The position numbers and the translations under genes were made by a program. The notes under the pieces were generated by a model. That model was not told the origin of the DNA. It ran no database searches and saw nothing but the letters and a program-made list of their open reading frames with translations. Of a DNA stretch of 64,000 nt, positions 40,666-48,200 are shown piece after piece (the first letter of the stretch is position 1; the number at the start of each line of letters is the position of its first letter). The stretch spans positions 106,143-170,142 of the forward strand of contig CAJTFK010000007.1 of NCBI GenBank assembly GCA_910575505.1, given 5' to 3'. The stretch is from Oscillospiraceae bacterium. GTDB lineage: Bacteria > Bacillota > Clostridia > Oscillospirales > Oscillospiraceae.

Positions 40666-41085
40666 TTAAACTATATTCACAGTACGCGAGAAATAGCCTT
40701 GGAGATACATATGCAGATATTTTTGTAAGGAAACGCAGAATTCATAAAAAAGCGTCGGATCGACCATGTGTTGAATGATCGCATAGGGCGGGAATCGTCC
40801 GGTCCATTCGTAAGCAGTATAAATCCAAGCCATGACGGAGGTGCGTTCTTCCTTGTCCAAATTTTCTGCAATCGTCCAGAGGAAAATGTCCCGGCACCGG
40901 TCTGAGATGCTTTCCTGTGATGCAAACTGTATGAGCGACAACGCTCCAGCCTGAGCATTTTGCTCAACGGCATCCGCACTCCAGCCACCACGTTTCACAT
41001 CAATCCCGCTCAGTCGAAGCGAGTCAATAAAGTCAGCGCGGTTCTCTTGCAAAATTTTCTGAATCCTTGATTCCATCAAATTCAT
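40666..41085 (-). CDS. Hypothetical protein between recombinases
   Basis: 139 residues, acidic-neutral, helical, no signal or membrane segment. Visible patterns: MESRIQKILQENRADFIDSL, then a C-terminal aromatic run (LFYEFCVSLQKYLHMYLQGY). ATG 41085 has GGCGGTGATTCC upstream. ATG 41103 is an alternative. It lies between the first recombinase and the recombinase pair. I do not recognise the family. A recombination accessory role is only a guess. Confidence 0.6.
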   Translation of the reverse strand: MNLMESRIQKILQENRADFIDSLRLSGIDVKRGGWSADAVEQNAQAGALSLIQFASQESISDRCRDIFLWTIAENLDKEERTSVMAWIYTAYEWTGRFPPYAIIQHMVDPTLFYEFCVSLQKYLHMYLQGYFSRTVNIV

Positions 41086-41307
41086 GGAATCACCGCCTTT
41101 CATAAAAATTTGAGTATAAGAAAAGGCCCGCTCTTAATTGAGCAGACCTTAGAAGCCATTTGCAGCATCAGCATATGTATGTTGGCACCTTCACTTTCCC
41201 CCTTAGAAATTCGTTCAAGAACAAACGCTGTTTGGGAGGGGGAACAACGAAAGGTGGCTTTATGAATTTTCAAATGGATAAACTCCAGGTTCTACTACAT
41301 ACTGCTT

Positions 41308-42948
41308 TTACTCGACCAGACCGACAAAGCGGTAAAACACTTTGATGTCCTGCCTGCGTTGCCCGTCTACAACGGTGCGCTCACCGACCTCAATATGGTC
41401 TATCAGTTCATCAATGGTGGTCCGATCAAGGTCCTGCAAGTTCAAATACTTTCGGATGATCGCCGTCCAGTTTTGAATGGCGGCGGTTTTCTGCTGTGCC
41501 TTATCTACCTTGGACAGAAGCGCATCCAGGCGTTCCGCCTTGGCAAGCCGCTCCTGTTCGTTTTTTTGCGTCAGCACCATGAATGTGCTTTCGCTGACCG
41601 CGCCGCTGTACTTGTCCTCATAAAGTTTCGCGGTCATGGTCTCCAACTCCTGCACCCTGCGGCGCAGCTTGCTGATCTCCTGCTTGGCATCGGCCAGACG
41701 CTGCTCGTCATAATCCGCGATCTTGCGTTTGAGCTTGTCCACCACAGCGGCCTCATCCAGTATCACCGCCTGGGCCTGGGTCCTGATTTCCGCAATCACG
41801 ATTTGCGTCAGCGTCTGCTCATAAATCCTGTGCCATGAACATACGCTCCGGCCCGACTTGCCGTATGTCCCACAGAAATAGGAAACATAGCGTTTTTTCG
41901 TGCCGTTCTTGCGATGCTGTGTTTCCGCATTGGCACATAAAGGAGTTTTGCAATCGGCGCATACCAGCTTGCCAGTAAACAATTTCGCAGTAGGCTCCTG
42001 CCTGCCAACAGAATGAAGGCTTGCCGCCTCGTTGATCTTCTGAACGGCCTCCCACTCCTCTGCGGTAACAATGGCCTCATGCAGCGCCTCATGGCGAATC
42101 CACTCAGTTTCCGGCTTGCTGATCTGTGCATGATCCTTATAGGAACGGGTGCCGGTGTGATTCATTACCAGCGTCCCTTTATAGACCTCATTGTGGAGAA
42201 TGATTTTTACTGTTGCATAGGTCCAGAGCTGGGCGGCTTTGCAGCCGTCCTTGCCGTTGATCTGGCTCCAGTAGACACGCGGCGAGGTAATGCCCTCCCG
42301 GTTGAGGGCGGCGGCGATCTGACCGTAGGCCGTACCCGCCAGCCGCATATCATATATCCGGCGCACGATACCGGCAGCGTACTCATCAATGACCAGTTTG
42401 TGCTTGTCCCCGGCGCTCTTGCGGTAGCCGTAGGGGGCATATGCGGAAATGAACTGACCGCTGGCCTTTTTGCTGTGCAGCACTGATTTGATTTTACTGC
42501 TCAGGTCCCGCAAATGGTAATCGTTCATCAGACTGCGGAAGTGGAGCATATCCGTGTTATCGCCCTCGCTGTCCAAACAGTCCAGAACAGAAACAAACCG
42601 GCATCCCAGGCTGGGAAACACAACGTCTGTGTACCGGCCTACCTCCACAAAGTCCCGTCCCAGGCGGGAGAGGTCTTTGACGAGAATCAGGTTGATAACG
42701 CCGTTTCGGGCGTCCTCCAGCATTTCCAGAAATCCGGGCCGCTGAAAGTTGCCCCCGCTGTACCCATCATCACAATAGGTCTTGGTCTCCACCCAGCCGT
42801 TGAGCATGGCGAACTTGGAAAGAAGCTCTCGCTGATTTTCGATGCTGACGGATTCATCAGCGGGGATGTAGTTTCTGGCCTTGGCGGAGTTGGAGGCATC
42901 GTCCACGCTCAAACGGCAGTAGATACCCACCTTATACAGCTTGTTCAT
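41308..42948 (-). CDS. Large serine recombinase 2
   Basis: 546 residues. Catalytic serine in GIYCRLSVDDASNS, LILVKDLSRLGRDF, recombinase domain, zinc ribbon (LVCADCKTPLCAN...YFCGTYGKSGRSVC), then a coiled coil. ATG 42948 overlaps the stop of recombinase 3 (ATGA), so the two are translationally coupled. The C-terminal VGERTVVDGQRRQDIKVFYR block is shared with recombinase 3. Confidence 0.92.
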   Translation of the reverse strand: MNKLYKVGIYCRLSVDDASNSAKARNYIPADESVSIENQRELLSKFAMLNGWVETKTYCDDGYSGGNFQRPGFLEMLEDARNGVINLILVKDLSRLGRDFVEVGRYTDVVFPSLGCRFVSVLDCLDSEGDNTDMLHFRSLMNDYHLRDLSSKIKSVLHSKKASGQFISAYAPYGYRKSAGDKHKLVIDEYAAGIVRRIYDMRLAGTAYGQIAAALNREGITSPRVYWSQINGKDGCKAAQLWTYATVKIILHNEVYKGTLVMNHTGTRSYKDHAQISKPETEWIRHEALHEAIVTAEEWEAVQKINEAASLHSVGRQEPTAKLFTGKLVCADCKTPLCANAETQHRKNGTKKRYVSYFCGTYGKSGRSVCSWHRIYEQTLTQIVIAEIRTQAQAVILDEAAVVDKLKRKIADYDEQRLADAKQEISKLRRRVQELETMTAKLYEDKYSGAVSESTFMVLTQKNEQERLAKAERLDALLSKVDKAQQKTAAIQNWTAIIRKYLNLQDLDRTTIDELIDHIEVGERTVVDGQRRQDIKVFYRFVGLVE

Positions 42949-44597
42949 ACCGCCGCCCGCCTTTCCTGGGACAACGCATCATCCACACAGCCAACGTAAC
43001 GATAAAACACCTTTACGTCCTGGACGCGGGTATTGCCGCACTTTTGGGCCTCGCCAACCTCGATACGGTCCACCAGCTCAAACAGGATGGTCTCGTCCAG
43101 CTCGGTGATCTCCGTATAGCGCCGGATGATCTCGGCCCACTGGTCGGCGTCATGGCGGTTCTCCAACTGCGTCCTGACCTTCTGCTCCAACTCCGGGAGG
43201 GCGGCGGCTTTCTGCGCCCGCTCCGTCTCGTACTTCTTCATCAGCGTCTGGAACACCGTGGGCGGAACAACGCCAGCGCATTTATCCTCATAGAGATTCT
43301 GCATCAGCTTTTCCAGCTCCGCGACACGGGCGGCGGTCACTCTCAACTCCTGCTCATAAGATGCCGCACGGCTGTGCTGCTCCTTATCCTTCATGCGGAT
43401 GATCTGCGTCAGCAGCCGCTCCCGGTCATGGGCGGCATATCGGGCCTTTTCCCGAATGTCCTCCAGCACGATCTGCGTCAGCACATTCTCATAGATGGTA
43501 TGGATGGTGCAGGCACTTTTCCCGCTGCGGGAATAACTCCCGCACATGAAGGAGCTGTACCGTCCTGGACTTCCATCTTTATAGGTAAACCGCTCTACCT
43601 GGTTTCGCATTTTGAATCCACAGTCCGCGCAGTAGACCAAGCCAGTGAAAATGCTCTTAATACCGTCCGAGGTTTCAGACTTCCGCACCTTCTTCTGGTC
43701 GATGCTGACCACCGTATCCCATATCTCGCGGGAGATGATCGGCTCATGGGTCCCCTCCACGCGAATCCACTGGTCTTTGGGTTTCGCTACCAGCTTTTTG
43801 GATTTGTAGGAGAGAGTGCCGCATTTGCCCTGGACCATGTTGCCGATATAGGCTTCGTTGCGGATCATCACCTTAACAGTGCTTTCGTTCCACAGGTGGT
43901 TGACACGGCGGGGGTCGGTGCGGCCCTGGCGCTGATAGTACAGCTCACCGGGCGGCTGGACACCCTCGGCGTTCAAGGTGGTGGCGATCTTTCGGAACGC
44001 CATGCCGGAGGCCCGCATAGCAAAAATACGGCGGACCAACGGCGCGGTTTCCTCGTCGATGATGAAATGGTGCTTGTCCAGCGGGTCACGCTTGTAGCCG
44101 ATGGGCGGATATGTACCCATGTACTTCCCGTTCTCGGCGCAGGCTTTTTTGACCGCTTTCACCTTTTTACTTGTGTCCCGGCTGTAAAACTCGTTAAATA
44201 GGTTCAAAAAGCACATGACATCGGTACTGCCGTCATTACTCATGGTGTCGATGCCGTTGTTCAGAGCGATAAACCGGCACCCGATGGACGGGAACAGGTA
44301 ATCGGTGTACTGGCCGAACTCGATGTAGTTTCTGCCGAACCGGGACAGGTCCTTGACGAGAATGACATTGATACGTCCGGCCTTTGCGTCAGCAATCAGG
44401 CGCTGAACGCCGGGGCGCTGGAAGTTTGTTCCAGAGTAGCCGTCATCCACATAGGTGTCCACTTCATTCCAGCCCCGCTCCCGCACATACCGCTGAAGCA
44501 GCAGCTTTTGATTTTCGATGCTGACGGATTCCCCGTCCCGTTCATCGTCATTACTCAGTCTGCAATAGATGCCGACATTGTATGCTTTCTCGATCAT
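42945..44597 (-). CDS. Large serine recombinase 3
   Basis: 550 residues. GIYCRLSNDDERDGESVSIE, VILVKDLSRFGRNYIEFGQY, zinc ribbon (LVYCADCGFKMRN...FMCGSYSRSGKSAC) and coiled coil. Start 44597 has CGGGAGGTAAAACA upstream. It leads a two-gene unit with recombinase 2. Paired or tripled serine recombinases are known in several Firmicutes elements, where partners may act together in excision. Confidence 0.93.
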   Translation of the reverse strand: MIEKAYNVGIYCRLSNDDERDGESVSIENQKLLLQRYVRERGWNEVDTYVDDGYSGTNFQRPGVQRLIADAKAGRINVILVKDLSRFGRNYIEFGQYTDYLFPSIGCRFIALNNGIDTMSNDGSTDVMCFLNLFNEFYSRDTSKKVKAVKKACAENGKYMGTYPPIGYKRDPLDKHHFIIDEETAPLVRRIFAMRASGMAFRKIATTLNAEGVQPPGELYYQRQGRTDPRRVNHLWNESTVKVMIRNEAYIGNMVQGKCGTLSYKSKKLVAKPKDQWIRVEGTHEPIISREIWDTVVSIDQKKVRKSETSDGIKSIFTGLVYCADCGFKMRNQVERFTYKDGSPGRYSSFMCGSYSRSGKSACTIHTIYENVLTQIVLEDIREKARYAAHDRERLLTQIIRMKDKEQHSRAASYEQELRVTAARVAELEKLMQNLYEDKCAGVVPPTVFQTLMKKYETERAQKAAALPELEQKVRTQLENRHDADQWAEIIRRYTEITELDETILFELVDRIEVGEAQKCGNTRVQDVKVFYRYVGCVDDALSQERRAAV

Positions 44598-44738
44598 TGT
44601 TTTACCTCCCGATCAGCCAGATTCATACCCTGTGCGGCGAATGGCTCCTGCCGGATTGCTCCAGCAACACCTATTATAGAATAGGGAGCGCATGACGCGC
44701 AAGGATGCGGCCAGCCGCGAGGAAATGTTGGGTATGGT

Positions 44739-44915
44739 TTAGGTGGTAGCGTGGCAGGGCGTCAGCTCCGCCATAGCGCGGCGGACCGCCAACTGCTCCA
44801 GGGTCTCGCCCAGGTCTTTCTCGCCGGTGAAAACGCTGGTCACGCGGTACAGCGTCTTACCGATCTTAATTTCTTTGTACGAAGTGTTGATGCTGGGATT
44901 GGTCTGATCTTTCAT
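44739..44915 (-). CDS. TnpW family transposon-encoded protein
   Basis: 58 residues. KIGKTLYRVTSVFTGEKD followed by LGETLEQLAVRRAMAE matches the small TnpW family found in Firmicutes conjugative elements, function unknown. ATG 44915 has CGGAGGTGCGTCAAT upstream. It sits upstream of the recombinase pair. Confidence 0.8.
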   Translation of the reverse strand: MKDQTNPSINTSYKEIKIGKTLYRVTSVFTGEKDLGETLEQLAVRRAMAELTPCHATT

Positions 44916-45454
44916 ATTGACGCACCTCCGTCCGATAACAGACCGATGCTTAAACTGCAAAATGCAGATAACTTCCGTTAAGAAAACAGCCGCGCCGGAC
45001 ATTGGCGGTGCCGCATGACTATCGCGGCGCAGTTCCGGCGCGGCTGCTGGTTTATTTCCGTTTCGATGCAGTTTCACCGTATTTGCCACGCACCCCCGGC
45101 GAAAGGGGATATTGCAAGCCGCCCCTGGCGGGGCTGTCATAACTCCGCAGCATCGTTCCGAACGTGTGCCGCAGGGTTCCGTCTCAAGTCTGTGGACGGG
45201 CGTGAGCAAGTGTCATTATCCCCCGCGCAGTCATTGCGCCCGGTGTGCCAAACCGGGTCCAGGACTTACGTTGATCGCTCGGTCAGCTTGTCCATCACCT
45301 CCGAAAGCTGGCGGTCTTGGCGGCGCGTCCTGTGCCGCTGGTACGCGGGTTTTGTGCTTGCAATACCGTGTATTCAATTTTCGATGTACGAGTGAAGGTG
45401 AGGGAAAATGCGTCCTTCACCTACCGTCCTCAAAACGGGGTTTTGGTAGGGAGA
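44916..45454. other. 539-bp region without a supported gene
   Basis: No ORF has both a ribosome site and family-like content. On the minus strand near 45280-45385 a short frame reads YQRHRTRRQDRQLSEVMDKL then TERST and a stop, with GGAGGTG inside, which may be a remnant C-terminus. The GC content is higher than in the flanks. It probably separates two transcripts. Confidence 0.4.
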
Positions 45455-45940
45455 TCAGACCATTCTTTTCAAATATTCCAAAAGTTTTTTCTTTGCAGCC
45501 GCCAAACACTCAACAATGCTTGGATGCTGAACACCCTCGGCCTCTGCAATCTGCCGCACTGTCAGGCCGTCTACAAAATACAGCCAAAGACGGCGGCGCT
45601 GGGCTGAGGTCAGGCAGTTATCAAGCCCCTCCATGAGCAGGCGGCGCATTTCTTCGCGCTCTTGCTGTTTTAGGGCCTCCATCAGCGTGTCCTCCGGCGA
45701 TTGGACAGCGGTAGCCTTTTCAGACAGGCCATGCAGGGACAAAGTACGCTTGGAGAGCGCGATGGCTGCGTTCTCAATCTGGTGGTAACTCTCGTCAGAC
45801 CATGCTTTCCACCGTTGAAATTCCTCCAGGCTGGAGAAATCCGCCAGAGTGAGCCGTGTCAGCGTTCCAGCGGCGTCTATGTAAACAATGGCGTCCGGGT
45901 CTTTCTTGTTCAGCGCATAATCGCTTTTGGGGTCAAACAT
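45455..45940 (-). CDS. Element-encoded sigma-70 family factor
   Basis: 161 residues. The C-terminal region 4 helix-turn-helix is clear (LTSAQRRRLWLYFVDGLTVR then IAEAEGVQHPSIVECLAAAK). The N-terminal part (ALNKKDPDAIVYIDAAG) matches small sigma-like regulators of Tn916/ICE-type elements. It probably regulates element genes. ATG 45940 has ACGGAGGAAACACA upstream. The sequence before it in frame is unrelated. Confidence 0.85.
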   Translation of the reverse strand: MFDPKSDYALNKKDPDAIVYIDAAGTLTRLTLADFSSLEEFQRWKAWSDESYHQIENAAIALSKRTLSLHGLSEKATAVQSPEDTLMEALKQQEREEMRRLLMEGLDNCLTSAQRRRLWLYFVDGLTVRQIAEAEGVQHPSIVECLAAAKKKLLEYLKRMV

Positions 45941-46443
45941 TGTGTTTCCTCCGTTTCGTATGTTGATGGCGTTGCTGGGGTAGGCGCATCGAAACGGAGG
46001 CGGCGGGCCGCGACACCCGCAGGGGCTGACTTTTTTCCCTAAGATTCGACAAAGCAGAGGGCCGGGTACTTCCATTGAGTACCCGGCCCTCCGCCGTGTT
46101 TCAGAATGATAATTCTTGCTTATATGTCGCTGTAGTTCCGATTGATAAGTAGAACGAGGCATAGCCGCCACAAGGATTTTTTTAACGGATCACCTATCAG
46201 GAGCAATCGGAACAGCCCCGTCATATAAAACAAAAGCACCATAGCCATCTCCTTAAACGGTGGCTATGGTGTTCGAGCGCACGAAAGCGTTCCGCAAAGC
46301 TGCCGTTTTTTTAACAGCCTCGCAGAATCGGTTTTTCTTGAAAGATTCAGCGAAAATCGGAATTATATTGCATGGTAGTCAGAATTGCGCGGGTATTCAA
46401 ATTGCGCTTTCTGAACTATACAATACAGTTGAGGTGAAGAATT
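45941..46443. other. 503-bp regulatory gap with two strong hairpins
   Basis: Holds a 14-bp perfect inverted repeat GAGGGCCGGGTACT (46057-46070)/AGTACCCGGCCCTC (46078-46091), and CACCATAGCCA (46237-46247)/TGGCTATGGTG (46261-46271). These lie between the divergent sigma factor and XRE genes. The sequence ATCGAAACGGAGGCGGCGGG near 45988 recurs in degenerate form at 59877. No gene is seen. Confidence 0.55.
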
Positions 46444-46791
46444 ATGCCGAATGAAGTCTTGGTAGAAGGTGGAGCGCGGTTAAGGGCGGTCCGAAAAGAG
46501 CGGGGTTATACACAGGAGCGGTTGGCGGAATTGACAAAGCTCTCCACCCGCCATATCGCAGGCATTGAAAAAGGAGAGGCGAATCCGTCATTTGAAGTGC
46601 TTTATACCATCACAAGTGTACTTGGTGTTTCTTTTGACGCGATTTTCAATCCGGCAGATGAACAGATGGAGCGCGAAATCCAGGAAATCACAGGGCTTTA
46701 CCGAGCCTGTCCGGAGCAGGGACGGCAGATGGTCTTGGCGGCGATCCGCGCTATGGTGAATAAAATGATGGATACGAGCGGCGAAAACTAA
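46444..46791 (+). CDS. XRE-family regulator
   Basis: 115 residues. The N-terminal helix-turn-helix is clear (RLRAVRKERGYTQERLAEL then STRHIAGIEKGEANPS). A C-terminal helical tail follows (YRACPEQGRQMVLAAIRAMV). ATG 46444 follows TTGAGGTGAAGAATT. It is divergent from the sigma factor gene and is likely an element repressor. It ends at a terminator. Confidence 0.9.
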   Translation: MPNEVLVEGGARLRAVRKERGYTQERLAELTKLSTRHIAGIEKGEANPSFEVLYTITSVLGVSFDAIFNPADEQMEREIQEITGLYRACPEQGRQMVLAAIRAMVNKMMDTSGEN

Positions 46792-46804
46792 ATAATAAGG
46801 TGTG

Positions 46805-46844
46805 AGCCAGTGGGTAAGGACCGCCTTGCCCACTGGCTGTTTTT
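46805..46844 (+). terminator. Terminator of XRE gene
   Basis: AGCCAGTGGGTAAGG/CCTTGCCCACTGGCT with one wobble pair, followed by GTTTTT. Confidence 0.85.
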
Positions 46845-46956
46845 CTATGGGCAAAGCATTACTTAATCAAATCCTGTTTTGTGTGGAACTATTCACATAG
46901 GGAAACAATGGGGATTGCATTTTTCTTTTCTGCCGCTGGGCAGATTATTTCAGTTA

Positions 46957-47131
46957 TTATGCCGATTGCCCTTTTTCCTTAAAGGGAAGTCCGCTAAAGA
47001 AGATAATTGCTGCACCGCTCTCCAACAGCAACAAACCTTGATAAACGCTAATGCCGTTTGAAACGGATTTGAAGGTAGCACCAAAGTTCTCTATTTGCAG
47101 GACGCAGTACCAGCAAAACGATAACAAAAAT
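46957..47131 (-). pseudogene. Membrane-transporter C-terminal remnant (unassigned)
   Basis: The minus strand from about 47131 reads LSFCWYCVLQIENFGATFKS, VSNGISVYQGLLLLESGAAI, IFFSGLPFKEKGQSA to a stop at 46957. The GISVYQGLLLLESGAAIIFF part looks like a last membrane helix and tail of a transporter. There is no start or ribosome site. The rest of the 357-bp gap shows nothing clear. Confidence 0.3.
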
Positions 47132-47148
47132 CCAACTGTAAGTTCACT

Positions 47149-47919
47149 TCATTCCACAAAGAACAGCACCCGCCGGATTAGCTCCGGGATATTTACCGGG
47201 GCGGTTATATAGTCGTTCACGCCCTCATGCCGGTATTCATATTCCGTGGCAAGGTCGTTGTTCTCGGTGAGGATAAAGAACGGCAGAAGCCGGACAGGGG
47301 GATTCTTCATTTGGAACATCCCTGCCACCCGCCGCAGCGTATGAAACAGCTCCATTGCTGTGCCATCCGGCAGTTCCAGATCGCACAAGATCAGGTCTAT
47401 TTCCTTATCCTCAAAAATCCGGCGCTTGGCCTCCCCAATCGAGGAAACCAGAATCAGGTCAAAGCCCTTTTGCAGCATAGCAGCCCGCAGCACTCCGGCG
47501 CTAGTATCTTCCGCATGGACAAAGAGCAGCTTGTGAAAAGTCGGGGCCTTTTCGCCGGATAACTGCCGGTAGGCGTATTCCACCAGCTTATCTTGCAGCA
47601 GTAGCCCTTTCATTTTGTCCATGCACAGCATCGCGCCCCGTTGCTTGGCCTCCTGTTCGTAGTCCTCTTTATCATGGCAGGACGCCAGAATAAAAGGCAG
47701 CTCCTTGTCTGCGACTTGCACCTCGTCCAGAAAGTCCATGCCAGAACCGTCCGGCAGGTCGAGATCACAGCAGATTACCAGAGGCATTTCCTCTTGGATG
47801 GCTGTCCGAGCTTCTTTCAGTGTGGAAGCCGTTTCTATCGGGTAGCCTCGCCGTTGTAAATATTTTTGCAGACGCCATATATAGGTGTCGCTGTCATCGA
47901 TCAGCAGTATCTTTTTCAT
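47149..47919 (-). CDS. Tandem double-receiver protein without output domain
   Basis: 256 residues. Receiver 1 (residues 1-120) has the acidic pair LLIDDSD and phosphoacceptor in VICCDLDLPDGSGM. Receiver 2 (~128-256) has LLFVHAEDTS and LILCDLELPDGTAM, but the start acidic pair and conserved lysine look degenerate. No DNA-binding domain. ATG 47919 has GGGGGTGCGAACAC upstream. ATG 47955 is an alternative. Its upstream region carries the same box as the TCS operon, so it is probably in that regulon and may act as a phosphate sink or connector. Confidence 0.75.
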   Translation of the reverse strand: MKKILLIDDSDTYIWRLQKYLQRRGYPIETASTLKEARTAIQEEMPLVICCDLDLPDGSGMDFLDEVQVADKELPFILASCHDKEDYEQEAKQRGAMLCMDKMKGLLLQDKLVEYAYRQLSGEKAPTFHKLLFVHAEDTSAGVLRAAMLQKGFDLILVSSIGEAKRRIFEDKEIDLILCDLELPDGTAMELFHTLRRVAGMFQMKNPPVRLLPFFILTENNDLATEYEYRHEGVNDYITAPVNIPELIRRVLFFVE

Positions 47920-47973
47920 GTGTTCGCACCCCCAATATTGATTTACTATAAGCATAAACTACAAATGTTACAC

Positions 47974-48040
47974 AAATGTCCGAGGTGCCTTTGATTTCGA
48001 CAGAAAAACAGGCTGAATTGTTACAAAGCTCGGACATTTC
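47974..48040 (-). promoter_or_regulatory. TCS-type box pair upstream of double-receiver gene
   Basis: AAATGTCCGAGG (47974-47985) and GAATTGTTACAAAGCTCGGA (48015-48034) plus CATTTC. The second arm is near-identical to those at 53825 and 57334. Confidence 0.6.
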
Positions 48041-48117
48041 AAAATATTTTGTCAAGGGATAGCAAAAATCAGTGGAGCGGCTAATGAACCGCCCCACTGA
48101 TTTTCCCAAATTCCAAT

Positions 48118-48174
48118 TTATAGATTTTTACGTTTCAGTTCTTTTTCTGTTAATTTTCTTTTATCGTCAGCCAT
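48118..48174 (-). CDS. 18-residue charged peptide at end of permease operon
   Basis: ATG 48174 after TTTGGAGGAATTATCT encodes MADDKRKLTEKELKRKNL. The same ribosome site with its flanks (AATTTGGAGGAATT) appears after the 50660 permease with no ORF following. Very short, so real translation is only plausible. Confidence 0.4.
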   Translation of the reverse strand: MADDKRKLTEKELKRKNL

Positions 48175-48200
48175 AGATAATTCCTCCAAATTTTATACGC

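Noticed and set aside
45015..45395. 126-codon plus-strand ORF between TnpW and the sigma factor
   Set aside because: No ribosome site, Trp/Ser/Arg-rich random composition, and it overlaps a possible minus-strand remnant.
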